Assembly: GCA_002296055.1 (NCBI GenBank)
Contig: DBHE01000020.1
Location: 1-14,662, forward strand
Length of the DNA: 14,662 nucleotides
From: Pseudomonadaceae bacterium UBA836
GTDB taxonomy: Bacteria > Pseudomonadota > Gammaproteobacteria > Pseudomonadales > Pseudomonadaceae
Reading direction: 5' to 3'
The notes under the pieces were generated by a model, which was given only the letters and a program-made list of their open reading frames with translations, made no database searches and was not told the DNA's origin. Shown one piece after another: positions 9,600 to 14,662 of the stretch. The number at the start of each line of letters is the position of its first letter. Within the stretch, counting starts at the first letter, position 1. The translations under genes were made by a program, and so were the position numbers.

Positions 9600-9647
9600 G
9601 GGCTTGCCAGAGCACTTGCTTGCGTGCTGCTGGCTCTGCCGAAGCCC
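9600..9647. other. Imperfect dyad in the hupA leader/promoter region
   Basis: GGGCTT (9600-9605) and CAGAGC (9608-9613) face GCTCTG (9633-9638) and AAGCCC (9642-9647). That gives two six-base paired blocks with a small asymmetric internal loop (GC against CCG) and a 19-base apical loop. It lies about 51 bases upstream of the hupA ATG, between hupA and rubB. No T run follows on either strand, so it is not a standard terminator. It may be an RNA fold in the hupA leader or a protein-binding dyad. Confidence 0.5.
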
Positions 9648-9735
9648 GGTCAGCATGGCACGACTGGGGCGATTGCGCCAGCCGTCAAAGCCTCTAAGCG
9701 GCGGCGCATCACGCAATTTCCCGACAAATGGCCCG

Positions 9736-10890
9736 TCAGGACAGCCAGGCTGGCAACTCACGGGTCAGCAGTGCCTTTTCCGACACCGCCGCCCCGCTCA
9801 GGGCAAAGCCCTGCAGTTGGCCCTGCGGGTCGATAAAGACCGCGCGCAAATCCTCACCCTCGCCACTGATCTGCCAGTCGCCGGCCGCCGCGTTCAAGGG
9901 CGGCGCCACCACCAACGGGCAGGCCGGCGTCTTGACCATGATCGGCATTGCCGGATAGCCAACCGTTGCCGGCGCGCCGCTAAGCGTCTTGGCCAGCGCG
10001 CGGGCCGAGGTCATCAACGGCATCACGTACATCAGATTCAGCCCCGCCACTTCAGCGCAATCACCCAGCGCATAGATGTGCGGATCGCTAGTGCACAGCT
10101 GGGCGTCTACCAACACCCCTCGGCCAACCGGCAGGCCGGCGGCCGCCGCCAGGTCCGTGCGCGGCGCCAGACCGATGGCCGACAGGCCCTGGTCAGCCCG
10201 CACTTCGGTGCCGTCATCCAGCAGCGCCAGCAGGCCATCATCGCTGGCAGCCAGCTCGCGAATGCCGCAGCCCAGATGAAAGGTCACACCCAGCGCTTCC
10301 AGTCGGCGCTGTACCGCCGCCGCCACCGGCTCGGGCAGCAGCTGCGGCATCAACCAGGGGTCGGTGGCCACTACGGCTACCTCAAAGCCACCCAGGCTCA
10401 GATCATTGGCGAACTCGCAGCCGATCAAACCGGCGCCGATGATCAGTACTTTCTTGCGACCGACCAAAGCCCCACGAAAGCGGCCGTAATCCGCCAGATC
10501 GTTGATCGACAGCAGGCGCTCACCAAGCTGCTCACGCCACGGCAAGCTGCGCACCTCAGCGCCAAGGGCCAGCACCAGATCGCTGTAGGGCTGCTCACGG
10601 CCGTCCAGGGTCAGGGTGCGTGCGGCTGGATCAATCGCGCTCACAGATGTCCCGGTGAGCACCTCGGCATCAAGCTGGGCAGCCATCGCAGCGGCGTCCT
10701 GCATGCCCAGCTCATCGGCTTCTTTGCCTTTGGCAAAGCCAGTGGACAACAGCGGCTTGGAGTAGAAGCGGCCATCGTCGGCGCTGACCAGCAGCAGCGG
10801 ACGGGCGCTATCGAGCTTGCGAAACTCCTTGGCCAGGTTGTAACCGGCCAGGCCGGTGCCGACAATCACCAGCGGTGCGTTCTCTGTCAC
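9736..10890 (-). CDS. rubB: Rubredoxin-NAD(+) reductase, FAD flavoprotein
   Basis: RubB passes electrons from NADH through FAD to rubredoxin, which feeds partners such as alkane hydroxylases or oxygen-defence proteins. The 384-residue protein has an FAD-binding Rossmann fold at the N-terminus (GTGLAG, 11-16), the SKPLLSTGFAKGKEADEL stretch typical of this group, a second NAD-binding GAGLIG at 152-157, and the FAD motif IYALGDCAE at 272-280. The C-terminal VKTPACPLVV segment is also typical. The start is GTG: AGGAGA (minus strand, 10898-10903) lies seven bases upstream, and the family begins at this point. rubA ends 32 bases upstream on the same strand, so the two form an operon. The neighbourhood HU-rubB-rubA matches P. 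aeruginosa. No alkane hydroxylase gene is in the window. Confidence 0.95.
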   Translation of the reverse strand: MTENAPLVIVGTGLAGYNLAKEFRKLDSARPLLLVSADDGRFYSKPLLSTGFAKGKEADELGMQDAAAMAAQLDAEVLTGTSVSAIDPAARTLTLDGREQPYSDLVLALGAEVRSLPWREQLGERLLSINDLADYGRFRGALVGRKKVLIIGAGLIGCEFANDLSLGGFEVAVVATDPWLMPQLLPEPVAAAVQRRLEALGVTFHLGCGIRELAASDDGLLALLDDGTEVRADQGLSAIGLAPRTDLAAAAGLPVGRGVLVDAQLCTSDPHIYALGDCAEVAGLNLMYVMPLMTSARALAKTLSGAPATVGYPAMPIMVKTPACPLVVAPPLNAAAGDWQISGEGEDLRAVFIDPQGQLQGFALSGAAVSEKALLTRELPAWLS

Positions 10891-10922
10891 GTAAGGGTCT
10901 CCTGCAGGACGGCGAGCGCTGC

Positions 10923-11090
10923 TCAGCCGATCTCGATCATTTCAAAGTCTTCCTTGCCTACCCCGCAATCGGGGCACATCCAATCCGCGGGCACATCTTC
11001 CCAGCGGGTGCCGGGCGCAATGCCGTCATCCGGCCAGCCTTCTGCTTCGTCATAGATATAACCACACACGATACACTGCCACTTCTTCAT
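10923..11090 (-). CDS. rubA: Rubredoxin
   Basis: Rubredoxin is a small iron protein, one Fe held by four cysteines, that carries single electrons from RubB. My translation gives 55 residues, [18 protein letters not shown] at the start and [17 protein letters not shown] at the end. The two knuckles are C6-x2-C9 and C39-x2-C42, exactly the rubredoxin pattern, with the aromatic core W4, Y11, Y13, W37 and F49. It is the AlkG2-like short type as in Pseudomonas RubA1/RubA2. The ribosome binding site is weak (GAG, minus strand, 11099-11101). P. aeruginosa has two adjacent rubredoxin genes here; this window has one, followed upstream by ubiC in the opposite direction. The divergent 163-base gap to ubiC (11091-11253) shows no clear promoter to me. 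Confidence 0.96.
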   Translation of the reverse strand: MKKWQCIVCGYIYDEAEGWPDDGIAPGTRWEDVPADWMCPDCGVGKEDFEMIEIG

Positions 11091-11253
11091 ACTTGCGTCT
11101 CACGGTATTCAGCTGTTGTTGTCACGCTACCGTACCCGCCTTGCAAGTCCAAGGCCAGCGCTCCGCACTCGACGCAGCAGCGCCCGACGCAGAGCGCAAT
11201 CGTGATACCCTTGGCCCCAGCCTACACCCCACCCAAGACCCTGCGATCACCGA

Positions 11254-11775
11254 ATGCTGCCCGACTGGTATCCCGCCAACCAACACCCCGCGCCGCCATC
11301 CGAGCCGCTGTTCGACTGGCTCTGCCACGAGGGCTCGCTGACCCAACGGTTGACCGAAGCCGGTAACCGGGACTTTCGCGTCGAGCTGTTGAGCCAGGCA
11401 CCGCAGCCGGCACGGGCCGACGAGGCGCAGGCGCTGGGTCTGGAGACTGGCGCCAGTGTGTGGGCCAGAGAGGTGCTGCTGCACACCGCTGGTGCACCAC
11501 GCGTTTTTGCCCGCTCGGTGGCGCCGTCCAGCGCGCTGGGCAATGCACAAGTTGCCCTCGATAACCTCGGCACCACTAGCCTGGGCCACCTGCTGTTTCG
11601 TAATCCGCAGATCCGCCGCGGCCCCATCGAGATCAGCCGCTACCCGGCGGCCTGGCTGCCGGAGGCCTGGTGCGCACAGGGCTTGTGGGCCCGTCGCTCA
11701 CACTTCTCCGACGGTGCATTGCAGCTGCTGGTGTGTGAAGTATTCTTGCAGGGCTGGCCGGCCGCCGGCACCTGA
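11254..11775 (+). CDS. ubiC: Chorismate--pyruvate lyase
   Basis: UbiC splits chorismate into 4-hydroxybenzoate and pyruvate, the first committed step of ubiquinone synthesis in the cytoplasm. The 173-residue protein shows the family marks DWLCHEGSLTQRL (21-33), WAREVLL (70-76), FARSVAP (85-91), LGTTSLGHLLF (105-115), LWARRSHF (144-151) and CEVFL (161-165). R72 and E162 probably correspond to the active-site arginine and glutamate of E. coli UbiC (R76 and E155). Length fits the family. No good ribosome binding site stands before ATG 11254, so the start is the best available one and not proven. ubiA follows after 27 bases, giving the usual ubiCA operon. The substrate made here is prenylated by UbiA. 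Confidence 0.92.
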   Translation: MLPDWYPANQHPAPPSEPLFDWLCHEGSLTQRLTEAGNRDFRVELLSQAPQPARADEAQALGLETGASVWAREVLLHTAGAPRVFARSVAPSSALGNAQVALDNLGTTSLGHLLFRNPQIRRGPIEISRYPAAWLPEAWCAQGLWARRSHFSDGALQLLVCEVFLQGWPAAGT

Positions 11776-11802
11776 GCCCCCGTTATTGACTGGAGAACTG
11801 CC

Positions 11803-12693
11803 TTGCTCGGTCTGCTGATCAAACCTCTGGTACGCCTGCACCCACGGGCCCGGGACTACATTGAGCTGATGCGCCTGGACCGCCCGATCGGCACCTATCT
11901 GCTGCTCTGGCCAACCTTATGGGCGCTGTGGCTGGCCGCCGAGGGGGTGCCGGACATCGACACCCTGATCATCTTTGTACTCGGCGTAATCCTCATGCGC
12001 GCCGCCGGCTGCGTGATCAACGACTACGCCGACCGCGACTTTGACGGCCACGTCGAGCGCACCCGCGAGCGCCCGCTGGCAACCGGACGCATCAGCGCTA
12101 AACAGGCTTTGGTCGCCTTCGCCGTAGTGGTTGGCCTGAGTGGGCTGCTGGTGCTGCTGACCAACGCCCTGACCATTCAGCTGGCCTTTGTCGGCGTGGG
12201 CCTTGCAGCGCTGTATCCCTTCTGCAAGCGCTTCACCTTCTACCCGCAGGTGGTGCTCGGCGCCGCCTTCTCCTGGGCGATTCCGATGGCCTTTGCCGCC
12301 CAGGCCGGCACCCTGCCCATGCCCCTGTGGCTGCTGTTTATCGCCAACCTGCTGTGGACCGTGGCCTACGACACCGAATACGCCATGTGCGACCGCGAAG
12401 ACGACCTGCGCATCGGTATCAAGTCCACCGCTATCCTGTTCGGTGACGCCGACCGCCTGATCATCGGCCTGCTGCAGGGGCTGACCCTGGTTTGCCTGCT
12501 GCTGGTCGGCGCGCGCTTTGGCCTGGGTCTGTACTACTATCTCGGCCTGCTCGGCATGACCCTGGGCTTTGCCTGGCAGCACTGGCTGATGCGTGAGCGT
12601 GAACGCCTTGCCTGCCTGCAGGCATTTCTCTCCAATCACTGGGCCGGGATGCTGGTATTTATCGGTCTGGCACTGGATTACGCATTGCGCTGA
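11803..12693 (+). CDS. ubiA: 4-hydroxybenzoate polyprenyltransferase
   Basis: UbiA is an integral membrane enzyme that attaches the polyprenyl tail to 4-hydroxybenzoate, the second step of ubiquinone synthesis. The 296-residue protein has the two aspartate-rich Mg-diphosphate sites: NDYADRDFD at 73-81 and [11 protein letters not shown] at 190-200. It also has eight or nine hydrophobic helices, for example 51-69, 103-120, 127-138, 175-189, 219-238, 241-257 and 278-294. The family segment [20 protein letters not shown] lies at 24-43. The start is TTG at 11803, backed by GGAG at 11792-11795 with a seven-base gap; no ATG fits. ubiC lies 27 bases upstream, so the two are co-transcribed. The stop is only 10 bases before the candidate Pho box of phoB. 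Confidence 0.96.
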   Translation: MLGLLIKPLVRLHPRARDYIELMRLDRPIGTYLLLWPTLWALWLAAEGVPDIDTLIIFVLGVILMRAAGCVINDYADRDFDGHVERTRERPLATGRISAKQALVAFAVVVGLSGLLVLLTNALTIQLAFVGVGLAALYPFCKRFTFYPQVVLGAAFSWAIPMAFAAQAGTLPMPLWLLFIANLLWTVAYDTEYAMCDREDDLRIGIKSTAILFGDADRLIIGLLQGLTLVCLLLVGARFGLGLYYYLGLLGMTLGFAWQHWLMRERERLACLQAFLSNHWAGMLVFIGLALDYALR

Positions 12694-12703
12694 CGTAATA
12701 CAA

Positions 12704-12721
12704 CTGAAATAAAAGTGTTAT
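12704..12721 (+). promoter_or_regulatory. Candidate Pho box upstream of phoB
   Basis: Two seven-base half-sites, CTGAAAT (12704-12710) and GTGTTAT (12715-12721), are separated by AAAA. Each matches the PhoB consensus CTGTCAT at five of seven positions, in the usual 11-base repeat. The site lies 42 bases before the phoB ATG, right after ubiA. Self-activation of phoB under phosphate starvation is well known; its use here is inference. Confidence 0.45.
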
Positions 12722-12763
12722 CTAATCGGCGCATGACTCACATCTGCAACGAGACGGTAAACC

Positions 12764-13453
<690 letters not shown>

Positions 13454-13499
13454 GGTGTCGCTCAGGGAAGAAACAGCACTGGCTAGATGAGCGTATTCA

Positions 13500-14662
13500 G
13501 TGACCAGACATAGTTTCAGCCGCGTGCTTAGTCAATTGCTGCTACTGGTGCTGGTCTGCCTGCTGGTCGGCTGGATAGTCGGGCAGCCCGCCTGGGTGTT
13601 GGTGGTGGGCTTAGGCTGCTATCTGGCCTGGACCCTGCGCCAGATGTCACGCTTCTACCACTGGTTGAGCAGCCACCCCAATGATCCGCCACCCGAAGCG
13701 CGCGGCATCTGGGGCGAGATTTTCGACAGTATCTACCACATGCAGCGCCGCGACGGCCGCATGCGCGCGCGCCTGCAAGCGGTGATTGACCGCATTCAGG
13801 CCTCCACTGCCGCCCTGCGCGAAGCGGTGGTTATGGTTGACCGCGATGGCCACCTGGAATGGTGGAACCACGCCGCCGAACGGCTGATCGGCCTGCGCAG
13901 TCCGGACGACAGCGGCCAGCACGTCGCCAACCTGATCCGCGACCCGCGCTTTATCGAGTACTTCGAGCACGGCGACTTCCGCGAGCCGCTGGAAATCCAC
14001 TCCCCCAGTGACATCAATATCCAGTTGCAATACGCCATTACCCGTTACGGGCCAGGCGATCGCCTGATGGTGGTACGCGACGTCACGCGGCTACACAACC
14101 TGGAACAGATGCGTAAGGACTTTGTCGCCAACGTCTCCCATGAGCTGCGCACCCCGCTGACCGTCGTGGTGGGCTACCTGGAGACCATGCTCGACCTAGA
14201 CGACGACCTCAACCCGCGCTGGAAACGGCCGCTGCAGCAGATGCAGCAGCAGGCCAGCCGCATGCAGGCCCTGCTCAACGACCTTTTGCTGCTGGCGCGC
14301 CTGGAAACCTCAGATAACCCGAGCGAAGACGAGCTGGTCGATGTACGCCCGCTGCTGGAGCATATCCGCAAGGACGCTGAAGCCCTGTCCGGCGAACGAG
14401 GCCACCATATCAGTCTGCACATTGACGGCAACACCCGCCTGCACGGGATTGAAGGAGAGCTGCGTAGCGCCTTCTCCAACCTCGCCTTCAATGCAGTGAA
14501 ATACACCCCCGATGGCGGCGAAATAACCCTGCGCTGGCACAGCGACGCCCAGGGCCAGCACCTGAGCGTGATCGACAATGGCGAAGGGATTGCGCCGCAG
14601 CACCTGATGCGCCTGACCGAGCGCTTCTACCGGGTGGATACCAGCCGCAACAGCACCACCGG
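13500..14662 (+). CDS. phoR: Phosphate sensor histidine kinase PhoR (cut by window edge)
   Basis: PhoR is the membrane sensor kinase that phosphorylates PhoB when phosphate is scarce. The first 387 residues are present; relatives run to roughly 440. Two closely spaced hydrophobic segments lie at about 10-28 and 32-46, leaving almost no periplasmic loop, as usual for PhoR. A PAS domain follows (about 99-195, with LREAVVMVDRDGHLEWWNHA). The H-box FVANVSHELRTPL holds the phosphoacceptor H214. The ATPase domain shows the N-box NLAFNAVKYTP (N331), the G1 box DNGEGI (359-364) and the F-box RFYRVD. The second glycine box would lie past the window end. I chose GTG 13500 because a stop sits in frame at 13488-13490 and relatives start at about this point. 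The ribosome binding site is poor. An eight-codon open frame (13487-13513) overlaps the start. Confidence 0.95.
   Translation, partial: MTRHSFSRVLSQLLLLVLVCLLVGWIVGQPAWVLVVGLGCYLAWTLRQMSRFYHWLSSHPNDPPPEARGIWGEIFDSIYHMQRRDGRMRARLQAVIDRIQASTAALREAVVMVDRDGHLEWWNHAAERLIGLRSPDDSGQHVANLIRDPRFIEYFEHGDFREPLEIHSPSDINIQLQYAITRYGPGDRLMVVRDVTRLHNLEQMRKDFVANVSHELRTPLTVVVGYLETMLDLDDDLNPRWKRPLQQMQQQASRMQALLNDLLLLARLETSDNPSEDELVDVRPLLEHIRKDAEALSGERGHHISLHIDGNTRLHGIEGELRSAFSNLAFNAVKYTPDGGEITLRWHSDAQGQHLSVIDNGEGIAPQHLMRLTERFYRVDTSRNSTT

Noticed and set aside
9240-9643. Shared 11-mer GGCTCTGCCGA in the hupA terminator (minus) and the hupA leader dyad (plus)
   Set aside because: It is a single short GC-rich match with no extension outside the stems, so chance is the simpler explanation.
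9549-9761. 71-codon N-terminal extension of HU
   Set aside because: HU is about 90 residues, and GAGG is correctly spaced before ATG 9548. The extension overlaps the end of rubB and the leader dyad.
9604-11055. 483-codon plus-strand open frame across hupA-rubB-rubA
   Set aside because: It is antisense to rubB and most of rubA, both certain by motif. The translation is rich in R, Q, A and H with no recognisable domain.

Overview
This window is a stretch of core chromosome from a gammaproteobacterium of the Pseudomonas group. The evidence is the GC-rich coding DNA, near-identity of several proteins to remembered Pseudomonas forms (OxyR beginning MTLTELRYIV, HU beginning MRKP, RubA/RubB, PhoR) and the gene order rpoZ-spoT-ridA ... 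oxyR-recG ... HU-rubB-rubA-ubiC-ubiA-phoB-phoR, which follows P. aeruginosa around PA5337-PA5361 in compact form. The species cannot be assigned by eye. I see no IS element, phage gene, CRISPR array, tRNA or rRNA, and no gene-free stretch longer than about 215 bases.

Layout. Bases 47-2927 (+) carry rpoZ (RNA polymerase omega), spoT (ppGpp synthetase/hydrolase) and ridA (enamine/imine deaminase), probably a stringent-response operon whose upstream part lies outside the window. A bidirectional rho-independent terminator, flanked by an inverted pair of 7-base tandem repeats, separates ridA from the convergent gene osmC. osmC and an SDR-like NAD(P)-binding protein lie on the minus strand at 3119-4471. 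A 215-base divergent control region follows, then oxyR and recG (+), which overlap by 4 bases. Next is a two-domain protein (degenerate YbaK-like plus HDOD), also on +. On the minus strand follow the HU gene hupA with its own terminator, then rubB and rubA (rubredoxin reductase and rubredoxin). The window ends on + with ubiC-ubiA (the first two steps committed to ubiquinone) and phoB-phoR (phosphate two-component system). phoR is cut by the window edge before its last ATP-binding motif.

How the genes work together. Three themes recur: stringent control (spoT with the omega subunit), oxidative stress and redox (osmC, oxyR with recG, rubA/rubB, ubiC/ubiA), and phosphate sensing (phoB/phoR, with a candidate Pho box in front). 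They are neighbours more than one system.

I found no convincing new multi-gene system. The best leads are non-coding: the inverted heptamer-repeat element around the ridA/osmC terminator, an imperfect dyad in the hupA leader, and the dyads in the oxyR divergent region. Among proteins, the YbaK-like/HDOD fusion looks to have lost catalytic residues in both domains and is the least understood gene here.
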